NCBI GenBank assembly: GCA_017307785.1
Contig: JAFKGI010000018.1
Coordinates: 79,325-143,324 of the forward strand
Source: Vulcanimicrobiota bacterium
GTDB lineage: Bacteria; Vulcanimicrobiota; Xenobia; Xenobiales; JADMJV01
Direction: 5' to 3'
Length of the DNA: 64,000 nt
Below, in pieces: positions 19,130-29,451 of the stretch. A program made the position numbers and the translations under genes. The notes beneath the pieces were generated by a model. The model did not search any database. It had not been told where the DNA came from and was given only the letters and a program-made list of their open reading frames with translations. Numbering within the stretch: the first letter of the stretch is position 1; every line of letters starts with the position of its first letter.

Positions 19130-20191
19130 TTAGGTGCCGGGAGTCCAGTCGTCTTTAGGACTGAACGATTCCAGGAAGGCGGTCAACAGCTTGACGCAGT
19201 TTTCCAGGTCCTCCAGAGCCAGCAGCTCGCAAGGGTTGTGCATGTAGCGCAGAGGAATGCCGATCAACCCGGTGGCCACACCATCGCGGCTGAGCTGGAT
19301 GACGTTGGCATCGGTGCCCGTGCCCACGCCGCTGGCGCCGATCTGATAAGGAATCTTCTTTTTCTTGGCCACCTCCACCAGACGGCGGAAGACCTTGGGG
19401 TTGATGTTGGGGCCGCGCACGATGACCGGACCGGCGCCGATCTTCACGTCGCCATACTTCTTTTTGCTGACGTCAGGAATGTCCATGGCGTGGGTTACGT
19501 CGATGGCGATACCCACCACCGGGTCGACCGCGTGGGTGGCCGCTTTGGCGCCGCGCAGTCCGATTTCTTCCTGGACCGCGGCCACGCCGTAAACGGTGCA
19601 CTTCAGGTTGCTCTTGAGAGCGCGCAGGGTCTCGGAGACGCAGAAGATGGCCGAGCGATTGTCGAAAGATTTGGCCACCGCCTTGCCGTTGAGAAGGGGC
19701 GTGAAGCAGGCATCCATGGTGACCGAGTCACCGATTTCCACCGTATTCATGGCCTCTTCTTTGTTGTTGGCGCCGATGTCCACCCAGAGCTGGTGCAGCT
19801 CGGACTTCTTCTTGCGCTCTTCCGGCTCCATCAGGTGGATGGCTTTCTTGCCGAAGACGCCGGGCACGGGACCGTTGGCGGTGTGCACCAGCACGCGCTG
19901 GCCCACCAGCACTTCTTCGTCCCAGCCACCCGAGGCAGCCAGATACAGGTAACCGCTGTCGTCCACAAAGCGCACGATGAAAGCGATTTCGTCGCTGTGT
20001 CCCTCGATCATCACGCGCGGTCCGCCCTTGTCGTTGCAGACGGCGATCACTGAGCCCAGCAGGTCGGTTTCGATTCTCTGAGCAGCGTCCTTGACGCGCT
20101 CGCGAAAGAGGGCCTGGACGTTCTCTTCGTAGCCCGGGCCCCCGTGGGTTTCAACCAATTTTTTGAGGTAGGAAAGTCTGTCTTGATTCAT
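19130..20191 (-). CDS. M42-family metallo-aminopeptidase
   Basis: 353 aa, full length. Family motifs: GHSDEIA (metal His and Asp), SFDNRSA, VQEEIGLRGA (catalytic Glu pair), GTDANVIQ, and YMHNPCE near the end. M42 enzymes are cytosolic dodecameric aminopeptidases/deblocking aminopeptidases using two Co or Zn ions. It lies 24 bp after the FAD dehydrogenase gene and abuts the LysR gene. Confidence 0.94.
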   Translation of the reverse strand: MNQDRLSYLKKLVETHGGPGYEENVQALFRERVKDAAQRIETDLLGSVIAVCNDKGGPRVMIEGHSDEIAFIVRFVDDSGYLYLAASGGWDEEVLVGQRVLVHTANGPVPGVFGKKAIHLMEPEERKKKSELHQLWVDIGANNKEEAMNTVEIGDSVTMDACFTPLLNGKAVAKSFDNRSAIFCVSETLRALKSNLKCTVYGVAAVQEEIGLRGAKAATHAVDPVVGIAIDVTHAMDIPDVSKKKYGDVKIGAGPVIVRGPNINPKVFRRLVEVAKKKKIPYQIGASGVGTGTDANVIQLSRDGVATGLIGIPLRYMHNPCELLALEDLENCVKLLTAFLESFSPKDDWTPGT

Positions 20192-20215
20192 GCGAAGGCC
20201 GTTCGCGCGCCGATT

Positions 20216-21868
20216 TTAGAGCACCTGCGCGGCAGCCGCTCGTCCCGCTGCTCGTCCCGAAAACAGGCAACCGCCCAGGAAAGAACCTTCCAGAGCCCGA
20301 TAGCCGTGCACTCCGCCGCCTCCGAAGCCGGCCGCTTCCCCGCAGGCGTAGAGACCCTGGATGGGTTCGCGATTGTGGCCAAAGACTCGAGACTGCAGGT
20401 CGGTTTCCAGTCCTCCCAGGGTCTTGCGCGTCAAGATATTGAGACGCACCGCGATCAGCGGACCCATCTTAGGATCGAGCAGGCGATGCGGTTTGGCGGT
20501 GCGGATCAGGCGGTCGCCCAAATAGTTGCGAGCTCCTCGTAAGGCCGTGATTTGCGCGTCCTTGCAGTAAGGATTGGCCAGCTGGCGGTCGCGGGCTTCG
20601 ACCTGAGCACGCAGATGCTCGAAGTCGATCAGACCCTCACCGGTCAGATCGTTCATGCCCTGGACCAGCTCCGGCAGGGTTTTGCGCACCACGAAGTCGG
20701 CTCCGTGCTTCTTGAAGGCTTCCACCGGGGCGGCCGCGCCGGGAAAGATGCGGCCCAGGATTTTCAGCCAGCTTTTGCCGGTCAGGTCGGGGTTCTGCTC
20801 GGAGCCGGAGAGGGCGAATTCCTTTTCAATGATCTTCTGGGTCAGCACGAACCAGCTGTAGTCAAAACCAGTGGCTACAATGTGCTCCAGAGTGGCCAGC
20901 GAGTCGAAGCCGGGCAGCAGGGGAGGCTGCAGGCGATTGCCGCGCGCGTCCAGCCACATCGAAGAGGGGCCGGGCAGAATGCGCACTCCATGGTTGCTCC
21001 AGATCGGGCTCCAGTTCTGTAAGCCTTCCACGTAGTGCCACATGCGATCGCGGTTGATGAGGCGGGCGCCGGCACGCTCGCTGCTGACCAGCATGCTGCC
21101 GTCCACATAATCGGGAACTCCCTGAATCATGCGGGCCGGCGCTTTGCCCATACGAGCCGGCCAGTTTTTGCGCACCAGGTCGAGGTTTCCGCCGATTCCT
21201 CCCGAGGCCACCACCACCGCCTGGGCCTGGAAAGTGAAGTCGCCGACCACCTCGCGCGAGCTGGGCTGGCCTCGTGGGGTCGGGTCGTTGCTGAGAACTT
21301 TGCCGGTCACTCCGGTGACGGCCCCACCGCTGACCACCAGTTCTTCTACGCGATGTCGGCACTTCAAGGTGAGCGTTCCGCGCAGGACGGCTTCCTGGAC
21401 TCGCTTCACAAAGGGCTCGACCACGCCCGGGCCGGTTCCCCAGGTAACGTGAAAGCGCGGCACCGAATTGCCGTGTCCGGTCGCCAATCCGCCGCCCCGT
21501 TCGGCCCAGCCCACCACCGGGAAAAAGCGCAGGCCGCGCGCCGTCACCCAGCTGCGTTTCTCGCCGGCCGCCCAGGCCACGTAGGCCTCGGCCCACTGGC
21601 GGGGCCAGTGATCTTCCTCGGGTCGGTCAAAGCCGGCCGTGCCCAGCCAGTCTTGGAGAGCCAGTTCGTAGGAATCGCGGATTTTCAGGCGCCGCTGTTC
21701 GGGCGAGTCCACCAGAAAGAGACCGCCCAGCGACCAGAACGCCTGACCTCCCAGGTTCTGCTCGCCTTCCTGGTCGACCAGAATGACGCTGCGTCCGCCT
21801 TCCAGCAGTTCGCAAGTGGCTACCAGACCGGCCAGGCCGGCCCCTACAACAATGACATCTGCCTGCAT
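20216..21868 (-). CDS. FAD-binding dehydrogenase (flavocytochrome c/KstD-like family)
   Basis: 550 aa from ATG 21868, preceded by AGGAAG; a longer in-frame ORF to 21967 would run into the divergent peptidase and lacks the conserved start. The N-terminus is a Rossmann dinucleotide fold, VIVVGAGLAGLVATCELLE, followed by GGQAFWSLGGLF; the C-terminus has GLYACGEAAGFGGGGVHG, the second FAD-contact region. These are features of the fumarate reductase/3-ketosteroid dehydrogenase-like flavoproteins annotated as putative FAD-binding dehydrogenase. Substrate unknown. First gene of a three-gene operon. Confidence 0.9.
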   Translation of the reverse strand: MQADVIVVGAGLAGLVATCELLEGGRSVILVDQEGEQNLGGQAFWSLGGLFLVDSPEQRRLKIRDSYELALQDWLGTAGFDRPEEDHWPRQWAEAYVAWAAGEKRSWVTARGLRFFPVVGWAERGGGLATGHGNSVPRFHVTWGTGPGVVEPFVKRVQEAVLRGTLTLKCRHRVEELVVSGGAVTGVTGKVLSNDPTPRGQPSSREVVGDFTFQAQAVVVASGGIGGNLDLVRKNWPARMGKAPARMIQGVPDYVDGSMLVSSERAGARLINRDRMWHYVEGLQNWSPIWSNHGVRILPGPSSMWLDARGNRLQPPLLPGFDSLATLEHIVATGFDYSWFVLTQKIIEKEFALSGSEQNPDLTGKSWLKILGRIFPGAAAPVEAFKKHGADFVVRKTLPELVQGMNDLTGEGLIDFEHLRAQVEARDRQLANPYCKDAQITALRGARNYLGDRLIRTAKPHRLLDPKMGPLIAVRLNILTRKTLGGLETDLQSRVFGHNREPIQGLYACGEAAGFGGGGVHGYRALEGSFLGGCLFSGRAAGRAAAAQVL

Positions 21869-21927
21869 TTCCGGGTCTTCCTGACCATGGGCGGGAACCC
21901 TGGCGGGCGCTTGGCGAACGAATCCCG

Positions 21928-22842
21928 ATGCTCGCCGAAATGCCCGGAACCATGCACTCGGGTCCATGGCCCGCGCTGACCTCGACGCAGGTAGCTCTGG
22001 CCGAGCGACTGCGTTGCCACGTGCGCCATCTGACCGAGACGATCGGGCCCCGGAACTTTCAGTTCTACGAAGCCTTGCAGCGTTCGGCCGACTGGCTGGA
22101 AGGCGAACTCCGGGGGCTGGGCTACGAGGTCGAGCGATTGCCCTTCGAAGCGGACGGTCAGCTCTTCGAGAATCTGCACACGACCCACGATGAGGGCCCC
22201 TTTACGGTGATCGGCGCCCACTACGACTCGGTCTACCAGTGTCCCGGTGCCAATGACAACGGCAGCGCCGTGGCTGCCCTGCTGGAACTGGCCCGCCTCT
22301 TGCCCGGGCGCAAAGACCTGCGTTTTGTGCTCTTTGCCAATGAGGAGCCGCCCTTCTACAAAACCGAGGGAATGGGCAGCCGCGTCTACGTGGAGCGGTT
22401 GGTCGGCAAGGCCGAGCCCATCCAGAATATGATTTGTCTGGAGACGATGGGCTACTACACGGAGGCCCCCGATTCGCAGCGGTCCCCTTGGGGCGACTGG
22501 TTCCCTACCGTGGGCAATTTTGTGGCCGTGGCCGCGGATTTGCAGTCTCAGCAAATGGCCCGCGAACTGGTGGGCCGTTGGCAGTCTTCGATTCCCTTTC
22601 CTTGCCTGGGGATCGCGGCCACGCCCGCCAGTGAATTCGACCTGCTCCAGGCCGGACTGGGAATGTCTGACCACGACTCGTTCTGGAGGGCCGGTATTCC
22701 GGCCGTGATGGTGACCGACACCGTGTTCTATCGCTATGCTCACTATCATACGATGGAAGACACCTGGGAAAAGCTGAGTTATGAGCCTTTTGCCCGGGTG
22801 GTGGACGGGCTGGCTCAAATCCTATCGCAGCCTCTCCTTTGA
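21928..22842 (+). CDS. M28-family zinc peptidase
   Basis: 304 aa (start may be ATG 21928 or 21940). M28 motifs in order: GAHYDSV (metal ligands), [28 protein letters not shown] (catalytic Glu), SDHDSFW, and [10 protein letters not shown] at the end with the last His ligand. No signal peptide, so probably a cytoplasmic aminopeptidase or a related deacetylase such as a glutaminyl-cyclase-fold enzyme. Divergent from the FAD dehydrogenase; next to another aminopeptidase (M42) in the adjacent operon. Confidence 0.92.
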   Translation: MLAEMPGTMHSGPWPALTSTQVALAERLRCHVRHLTETIGPRNFQFYEALQRSADWLEGELRGLGYEVERLPFEADGQLFENLHTTHDEGPFTVIGAHYDSVYQCPGANDNGSAVAALLELARLLPGRKDLRFVLFANEEPPFYKTEGMGSRVYVERLVGKAEPIQNMICLETMGYYTEAPDSQRSPWGDWFPTVGNFVAVAADLQSQQMARELVGRWQSSIPFPCLGIAATPASEFDLLQAGLGMSDHDSFWRAGIPAVMVTDTVFYRYAHYHTMEDTWEKLSYEPFARVVDGLAQILSQPLL

Positions 22843-22882
22843 TGCGAGGTTTCGGTCCAGGGGCGGGCGAAGCCGACTTGGC

Positions 22883-25800
22883 GTGAAGTCTCTGCTGCGT
22901 AAACTATCGATTACCCATACCTTGACCTTGCTGATGGTGGCCGTGTCCACTCTGGGCCTGGCTTTGTCCACTTTCACTTTCTACTACCTGTGGAGCGCCC
23001 AGTCGCTGGAGTTGATTCAGCAGAACATCAAGACCGTGACCGGGGTGATGGCCAGCACGGTGACTCCCGCGCTGGTGGGGAAGAAGCCCAAGCCGGCAAA
23101 GGCCGCCTTGCAACGTCTGGTGGATGGCGGCCAGGTGATCGGGGTCAGCGTCTATCACGCCGACGGTAGCCTGTTTGCTCAGGCCGGCCAGAGCGTGCCT
23201 TCCAAAATGGGCGAGCAGAATATGGAAGTGGAGACCGACTCGGCCGATGCTCATTGCATCGAACCTTGCAAGGTGAACGGCGAGACGGTCGGCTACGTGG
23301 CCGCCATTTTCGGTCTGGAGTCCTATCACCAGCAGCGCCGCGACTTCGTCAAAGCCGGATTGGCTATCAATGCCTGCTGCTTTTTTCTGGTTTGGCTGGC
23401 CAGTTTCCGCTTTCAGAGCTGGCTGACCCGGCCCATTCTGCGTCTGGCCGGTCTGGCCGGCGCCATTTCCAAAGATAACGATTTTTCGCGTCGCGCCAGT
23501 ACCGAGCGGGTGGATGAACTCGGCTCGCTCTACAGCAGCTTCAATCAGCTGCTGGAGCAAGTCGAGGAACGCGAAGGCCGCCTGCGCCGCAAGACCCAGG
23601 TGTTGCAGCTGATGGAATCGGTGTCGCGCGCCGCCAACGTGGCCCGCAACCCCGACCAGGCCCTCAAGTTGGGCATGGACTCGCTGTGCGCCTACACCGG
23701 CTGGCCGCTGGCCCACGCCTGGAAAATGTATCCGGAGGGGTCCGGCGAGCTGATCAGCAGCCATCTCTGGGTGCTGGGCAGCGAGCTCAAATCCGTCTTT
23801 CTGCAGCAGACCTTGCCGCTCAAGAGCCAGGCCATCAATCAGCTGCTGGACAGCGATATGGATCGCTTTCAGGACTTCACCGCCACCATGCGCCTGCGCG
23901 CCGGTGAGGAACTGGCCGGCACCGTGCTGCAGACGAAAAAAGCCCTGCTGGTTCCGCAGCTGAATGCCGACACTCGTTTTCGGCGCCGCGAGTTGGCCGT
24001 GAAACTGGGCCTGATGTCGGCTTTCGCGGTGCCCATTCTGGTGGCCGATGAAGTGGTGGCGGTGCTGGAATTCTTCAGCCTGGAAACGGATGCTCCCGAC
24101 GAGCAGCTGACTGAGACGCTGGAGCAGATCGGCACCCACCTGGGCCGCGTCTTCGAGCGTTTCCGCTCGGGTCGCGAGCTGATTCTGGCCAAAGACGAAG
24201 CCGAGCTGGCCAACAAGAGCAAAAGCTCGTTCCTGGCTACTATGAGCCACGAGATTCGCACCCCTCTCAACGCCGTGCTGGGCATGACTGGATTGCTGCT
24301 GGAAACCGAACTTTCCACCGAGCAGCGTGACTACGCCCGCACCGTGCGCAGCAGCGGCGAGGGCCTGCTCTCGATCATCAACGACATTCTGGATTTTTCC
24401 AAGATCGAAGCCGGCCATCTGGAGCTGGAAAGCATTCCCTTCGATCTGCTGGAGTGCATTGAGGGCGCTCTGGAGCTGGTTTCCACGCTGGCCGCCAACA
24501 AGGGCCTGGAACTGGCCTACACGATTGATCGGGACGTGCCCGAAGCGGTGGTGGGGGACACCACACGACTGCGCCAGATCCTTATCAATCTGTTCAGCAA
24601 CGCCATCAAGTTCACCCCGGCCGGCGAGGTGGTCTTGCTGGTGACGGCCGTGCGCCAGCAGGGGAAGGCGGTCGAGGTTCGTTTCGCGGTGCGCGACTCG
24701 GGCATCGGCATTCCGGCTGACCGGCTGGAGAGTCTCTTTTCGCCCTTCACCCAGGTGGATTCTTCGGTGACCCGTCGCTTCGGCGGCACCGGTCTGGGTC
24801 TGGCCATCTGTAAGAGCTTTGTGGAAGCCATGGGCGGTCGCATCACCGTCACCAGCGAAGTGGGGGTCGGCACCACCTTCTCCTTCACCATCGCCACCGA
24901 GTCGAGCGCTCCGCCGCCCCGTCCCTATGATAAAATTCCCGATGCCTTTCAGGGCAAACGTATGCTTCTGGTGGACGATAACGCCACCAATCGGCAATTG
25001 CTGGCCACTCGTGCCCAGGGCTGGGGATTTGTGGTGGTGCCCTACGAGTTTCCCGTTCAGGCGCTGGAAGCGGTGCGCGGGGGCGAGAAATTCGACCTGG
25101 CCGTGCTCGACATCCAGATGCCGGAAATGGACGGGTTGCAGCTGGCCAAGGAGCTGCGCAAGGCCAGCGACATGCCGCTGATCGCCTGGACTTCGCTGGG
25201 CCGGCGCGAAGCGGATGCGGCCAACGTTTTCCACGCTTACCTGCACAAGCCGTTGCGCCCGACCACGCTCTACGAGGTGCTTCATCAGCTGTTGGTGCAG
25301 CACACCACTCAGGTGCTTAGCCCGACCAGTCAGTACGACGCCAATCAGGGCGCCAGTCATCCGCTGCGCATTCTGGTGGCCGACGATCTGCACGTGAACG
25401 TCAAGATGATGCTGATCATCTTGCAGAAGATGGGCTACGAGGCCGAGTCCGCCGCCAACGGTCTGGAGGTGCTGCAGGCCATCCAGCTGAGCACCTTCGA
25501 CGTGATTTTGATGGACGTCAACATGCCCGAGATGGACGGCCTGGAAGCGACCCGACGCATCGTGACCGAGTATGAAAAGCGGCCGCGCATTATCGCCCTG
25601 ACCGCCAACGTGACGGTGTCGGAGCGCGAGGCCTGCCACGAGGCCGGCATGGACGACTTTCTGGCCAAGCCTATCCAGGCTCAGGCCCTGCGCGAAGCGC
25701 TGCTGCGCTGCCCGCGCCGCGAGGAGACCGGGGGCCTGGGTGCGGCTCCCGTGGCTCCGGTGGTTCAGGCGCCGGCAGTTCAGCCGCCGGTGGTTCAGGC

Positions 25801-26206
25801 GCCGCCACCCAAGCTGGTGGCTCCCGCGGCCGTGTTGATCAGCTCCTGGAAGGATCAGCCGCTGCTGGACCAGGGCTCGCTGAGCAATCTGCGCGACGTG
25901 CACGAGTTCGGCGGTCCGGAAGCGGTGCTGGACCTGATCGAGACGCTGGAAACCGAGTTCGTCGGCCTGGTGGCCGGGATCGAGGAAGCCCAGCGCGGCG
26001 GAGATATGGCCACGCTTGGCCTGAACGCCCACACCATCAAGGGCTCGTCGGCCAATTTCGGGGCTATGCGCCTGTCCAAGCTGGCCGCGGCCCTGGAGCG
26101 CTGGGCCAAAGAAGGCGATGACGCCTCCATTGCCGAGACGGTGCCGCATCTGCAGGGCGAGTGCGCCGCCGCGGTGGCCGCCTTCCGCAGCGAGTTCTCG
26201 CTCTAG
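22883..26206 (+). CDS. Hybrid sensor histidine kinase (HAMP-GAF-HisKA-HATPase-REC-REC-HPt)
   Basis: 1107 aa from GTG 22883; longer in-frame starts lie inside the M28 gene and give a non-conserved leader. Transmembrane helices at about 12-36 and 158-178 bracket a periplasmic sensor domain of about 120 residues. Then HAMP, a GAF-like domain (about 275-430), HisKA with [11 protein letters not shown] (H456), HATPase with DSGIGIP and GGTGLGLAI, receiver 1 (D743 in [10 protein letters not shown]), receiver 2 (D878 in [10 protein letters not shown]) and a C-terminal HPt (H1050 in [12 protein letters not shown]). This is a BarA-like phosphorelay with a Pro/Val/Gln-rich linker before HPt. Likely partners are the two genes across repeat array 3. 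Confidence 0.93.
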   Translation: MKSLLRKLSITHTLTLLMVAVSTLGLALSTFTFYYLWSAQSLELIQQNIKTVTGVMASTVTPALVGKKPKPAKAALQRLVDGGQVIGVSVYHADGSLFAQAGQSVPSKMGEQNMEVETDSADAHCIEPCKVNGETVGYVAAIFGLESYHQQRRDFVKAGLAINACCFFLVWLASFRFQSWLTRPILRLAGLAGAISKDNDFSRRASTERVDELGSLYSSFNQLLEQVEEREGRLRRKTQVLQLMESVSRAANVARNPDQALKLGMDSLCAYTGWPLAHAWKMYPEGSGELISSHLWVLGSELKSVFLQQTLPLKSQAINQLLDSDMDRFQDFTATMRLRAGEELAGTVLQTKKALLVPQLNADTRFRRRELAVKLGLMSAFAVPILVADEVVAVLEFFSLETDAPDEQLTETLEQIGTHLGRVFERFRSGRELILAKDEAELANKSKSSFLATMSHEIRTPLNAVLGMTGLLLETELSTEQRDYARTVRSSGEGLLSIINDILDFSKIEAGHLELESIPFDLLECIEGALELVSTLAANKGLELAYTIDRDVPEAVVGDTTRLRQILINLFSNAIKFTPAGEVVLLVTAVRQQGKAVEVRFAVRDSGIGIPADRLESLFSPFTQVDSSVTRRFGGTGLGLAICKSFVEAMGGRITVTSEVGVGTTFSFTIATESSAPPPRPYDKIPDAFQGKRMLLVDDNATNRQLLATRAQGWGFVVVPYEFPVQALEAVRGGEKFDLAVLDIQMPEMDGLQLAKELRKASDMPLIAWTSLGRREADAANVFHAYLHKPLRPTTLYEVLHQLLVQHTTQVLSPTSQYDANQGASHPLRILVADDLHVNVKMMLIILQKMGYEAESAANGLEVLQAIQLSTFDVILMDVNMPEMDGLEATRRIVTEYEKRPRIIALTANVTVSEREACHEAGMDDFLAKPIQAQALREALLRCPRREETGGLGAAPVAPVVQAPAVQPPVVQAPPPKLVAPAAVLISSWKDQPLLDQGSLSNLRDVHEFGGPEAVLDLIETLETEFVGLVAGIEEAQRGGDMATLGLNAHTIKGSSANFGAMRLSKLAAALERWAKEGDDASIAETVPHLQGECAAAVAAFRSEFSL

Positions 26207-26806
26207 GGGCTCTGCCGGGCACTTGCCAGGGGCCGGGGGATCTTGCCAGGGCCGGGCGGAACTTGCCAGTGGCCGGTAAGTTTTACCGCCAGGCCGACAA
26301 GTGAGGCCGGCCTGGGGGATCTTGCCAGGGGCCGGTAAGTTTTACCGCCAGGCCGGCAAGTAGGCCCGGGCCCGGGGGATTTTGCCAGGGGCCGGTAAGT
26401 TTTACCGCCTGGCCGACAAGTCGGCACTGGCCCCGGGGATTTTGCCAGGGGCCGGTAAGTTTTACCGCCAGGGCCGGCAAGTAGGCCCGGCCCTGGGCCG
26501 GCCCCTGGGGATCTTGCCAGGGCCCGGTAAGTTTTACCGCCTGGCCGACAAGTCGGCCCGGGCCCTGGGGATCTTGCCAGGGGCCGGTAAGTTTACCGCC
26601 TGGCCGACAAGTGAGGCCGGCCTGGGGGATCTTGCCAGGGCCCCGTAAGTTTTACCGCCTGGCCGACAAGTCGGCCCTGGCCCTGGGGATCTTGCCAGGG
26701 GCCGGTAAGTTTTACCGCCTGGCCGACAAATGGCTCCCGGCCCTGGGGATTTTGCCAGGGGCCGGTAAGTTTTACCGCCTGGCCGACAAGTCGGCCCGGC
26801 CGGGGC
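26207..26806 (+). repeat. 60-bp palindromic tandem repeat array 3 (9 full units)
   Basis: Exactly 600 bp from the base after the kinase stop to the base before the convergent gene's stop. Nine complete units (hairpin cores near 26274, 26336, 26396, 26456, 26527, 26585, 26645, 26703 and 26763) plus decayed copies at the left edge; period 58-72 bp. Same 40-bp palindrome as array 2 (CTTGCCAGGGGCCGGTAAGT, then TTTACCGCCTGGCCGACAAG), with a GC-rich linker ending GGGGAT. Confidence 0.95.
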
Positions 26807-28648
26807 CTAGGTGGCGGCGCGGGCCAGGCGGCGGCCGATGATTTCGGCGGGGAGGGACTGGGGGAGGTAGCCGGCCAGGCCCCATTCGTAGACCCAGCCG
26901 ATTTCTTCCTCGGTCAAGTCACCGCGCACCCAGACTTCACAATAGTTATTGACCCCCAGCCCTTCGAAGGCCTGGAGCACATCGTTGGTGGCCAGCACGT
27001 CCAGCAGCACCACCCGGGGGCGGGTTTCGACCGGGCCGGTCAGGCGCTCGATCAGGGGGGCGCCGGACTGGGTGAGTTTTTCCACCACCAGGCCCTGGCC
27101 TGACCACTGCTTGAACAACTCGCGCGAGAGGTCGTCGTCCTGCACGAAGATGCTCACGTCGGGGCGCTTGTCGTTGCGTTTGGCGGCGTCGGGAAGGCTG
27201 GGCTGGGCCAGGCGGGCGCGGCGCAGACGGTTGCGCGTGCGGGTGATCAGCTCGGGGCCGATGATGGGCTTGAAGACGTAGTCGTCGGCGCCGGCCGTAA
27301 AGACTCGGTGCACCGTCTCGGTGTCGTTGTAGGCGCTCAAGAAGATCACCGGGATGTCGAAGTATTTGGGCTCCGAGCGCATGGCCCGGCACAGTTCCAC
27401 GCCACCCACGTAGGGCAGGTCCACGTCCAGCATGACCAGTTCGGGATCGACAGCGGCCAGTTGTTCCCAGAAGGTGAGCGGGTCCTGCAGGCAATGGACC
27501 TCGATGTTGAGAGCCTGCAACAGGGCCGTCAAAGTTTCCAGCACGATGGGGTCGTCGTCCACCGCCAGGATGCGGCGCGGCGCCGTTTTCTCGGCTGCCT
27601 CGCTGTGCTCCAGGGCGGCCAGGATGTCGGCGTTGGCGGCCGGTTTGGTCAAGGTCTTGCAAGCGATCAGGCTGTTGTTGCCGGGCGGATCGAGCAGGGC
27701 CACCAGACCCTGGCCCTGACCGCTGAGGTCATGCACCAGCACCATGCCCTCCTGGCCGAGGTCGCCCAGGTCCAGCACCACTTTGTCGGGATGCTCCAGG
27801 CCAAAGACGCGGCGGGCGCCCGCCGGGTCATCCGTCAGCAACGGCTGGAAGCCGGCTTCTTTGGAGGCCTGGGCAAACTGCGCGGCCCATTCGGAGTCGA
27901 TGCTGAAGATGAGCATGCTGCCCTTGGGTGCTTCGTTTTCCAGGTCCGGCAGCTTCAGCTGAGGATCGGCCAGCTGCAGTTGCAACGCGTGCACGACTTT
28001 CTCCAGACGTAGGCGCTGCTCGTCGGTCAGCTGGGCAAATTGAGTGACCAGGCGTTCGGCGTCGCGGGCCAGCAGCGAGGCGGTGGCCAGACCGAAGGTG
28101 CCCAGGGAGCCGGCCAGTTGGTGAGCGGCGCGGCGACCGGCGTCGATCCACTCCTCGCTGGGGTTTTCTTCCTGGCAGACGGTGATCAAGGTGTCGACGC
28201 GCTCGCGGTTGGTTTCCTGGTGCTTGAGCCAGACCGGCAGCAGCGCCTTGGGAATGGCCGAGCTGGCTTCAACTCGGGTTTCCAGCGTGGGAACCTTGGT
28301 GTCCAGCTCGATGGAGGCGCGACGCACCAGCTCGTCCGGGTCGACCGGGGCGTGCAGGATGGCGGTGACGCGCAGACGAGAAACCAGCTGCTTTTGAAAG
28401 TCGGCGTTGTGGCCTTCCTTGGCGCAAAAGAGCACGCGACTCTTGGCGTTGTGGGGCAGCAGGCTGGCCAGCGCCACCAGCGGGTCTTCCTCGGTTTCAA
28501 AATAGACGATCAGGGCGGCCGTGTTGCCGGCCTTGAGCCATTCCACCGCTTCCTTGCCGTTCGCGACCGGCACCACGGTGTGTTCCTTGAGGCGTCCGAT
28601 CAAACGGGCGCGTTGGCGAATGGGCAGGGCTACGGTCAGGATGTTCAA
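26807..28648 (-). CDS. Multi-receiver phosphorelay protein (REC-HPt-REC-REC-REC)
   Basis: 613 aa from TTG 28648, which has GGAGGA upstream and overlaps the stop of the REC-HPt gene as TTGA; the much longer open frame to 29122 is out-of-frame shadow. Order: a degenerate receiver (residues about 1-115), an HPt with AAHQLAGSLGTFG (H176), a degenerate receiver (about 245-345), a canonical receiver (ILAVDDDPIV, phospho-acceptor D408 in MLDVDLPYVGG, then KPI), and a final degenerate receiver. No DNA-binding or enzyme output domain, so it looks like a phosphate shuttle or scaffold for the neighbouring hybrid kinase. Confidence 0.85.
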   Translation of the reverse strand: MNILTVALPIRQRARLIGRLKEHTVVPVANGKEAVEWLKAGNTAALIVYFETEEDPLVALASLLPHNAKSRVLFCAKEGHNADFQKQLVSRLRVTAILHAPVDPDELVRRASIELDTKVPTLETRVEASSAIPKALLPVWLKHQETNRERVDTLITVCQEENPSEEWIDAGRRAAHQLAGSLGTFGLATASLLARDAERLVTQFAQLTDEQRLRLEKVVHALQLQLADPQLKLPDLENEAPKGSMLIFSIDSEWAAQFAQASKEAGFQPLLTDDPAGARRVFGLEHPDKVVLDLGDLGQEGMVLVHDLSGQGQGLVALLDPPGNNSLIACKTLTKPAANADILAALEHSEAAEKTAPRRILAVDDDPIVLETLTALLQALNIEVHCLQDPLTFWEQLAAVDPELVMLDVDLPYVGGVELCRAMRSEPKYFDIPVIFLSAYNDTETVHRVFTAGADDYVFKPIIGPELITRTRNRLRRARLAQPSLPDAAKRNDKRPDVSIFVQDDDLSRELFKQWSGQGLVVEKLTQSGAPLIERLTGPVETRPRVVLLDVLATNDVLQAFEGLGVNNYCEVWVRGDLTEEEIGWVYEWGLAGYLPQSLPAEIIGRRLARAAT

Positions 28649-29397
28649 GGGTTGGTTCCTCCACTGTTGTTGACCAGCAGCTCGCGCAGAGGCGGCCACA
28701 GGTTGCGCACACTGGCGATCAAGGGCTGGCATTGCTCCAGGTTCTGCGACTGTAAAGCGTCTTCGAGTTTGCCGGCGGCTTCTGAAAGGCTGGTGGCTCC
28801 GAAAGAGCCGGACGATCCGCGCAGACGATGAGCGGCGGCGGCCACGGCCGGAGCGTCCTGAGACTGGAGAGCCGCTTCCAGCATGCCCACCGTTTCGTCG
28901 GCCGATTTTAGAAACGAGCCGACCAGTCGGGCCAAAATGGCCGGGCTGCGGGCGGCGTCGGCGATTTTGCGAGCGCGCGCCAGCGGATCCTCGACCGCTA
29001 CCGGCTCCGCGGCCACCGGAGCGGGAGCGCCAGCCAGCGTCAGGTGGGGTAGGGCTTCTTCGATGCGGGTGCGCAGCAGGGCCGCATCCACCGGTTTGCT
29101 CATGTGGCCGTTCATGCCGCACTCGCTGCAGCGGCGCAGAGTTTCTTCATCGGAATTGCCGGTCAAGGCCAGAATCACCCCGGCGTAGGCGGAAGCCCTT
29201 AGACGCCGCGTGGTCTCGAAACCGTCCATCTCGGGCATCTGGCAATCCATCAAGATCAGGTCCGGAGTCTGGGCCGCCACGCGTTCCAAACACTCCATTC
29301 CGCCCGCCAGCAACTCCACCTCGACGCCCATGGGCTTGAGGTAAAAACTCATCAATTTGCGACTGAAAGCGTCATCATCCACCAGTAGTATGCGCAC
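28645..29397 (-). CDS. Response regulator REC-HPt protein
   Basis: 250 aa from GTG 29397; the upstream extension of the frame is not conserved sequence. Receiver domain: acidic triad in VDDD, D51 in LMDCQMPEMDG, KP at the end. After an Ala/Pro linker comes an HPt domain with AAHRLRGSSGSFG (H190). Such REC-HPt proteins pass phosphate between receivers. It is upstream of, and translationally coupled to, the multi-receiver gene. Confidence 0.88.
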   Translation of the reverse strand: MRILLVDDDAFSRKLMSFYLKPMGVEVELLAGGMECLERVAAQTPDLILMDCQMPEMDGFETTRRLRASAYAGVILALTGNSDEETLRRCSECGMNGHMSKPVDAALLRTRIEEALPHLTLAGAPAPVAAEPVAVEDPLARARKIADAARSPAILARLVGSFLKSADETVGMLEAALQSQDAPAVAAAAHRLRGSSGSFGATSLSEAAGKLEDALQSQNLEQCQPLIASVRNLWPPLRELLVNNSGGTNP

Positions 29398-29451
29398 GGG
29401 GCAGCGCCTTCGCGGCAGGATGGGGAGGTCCCTCGGAAAATGAATTGAGCA

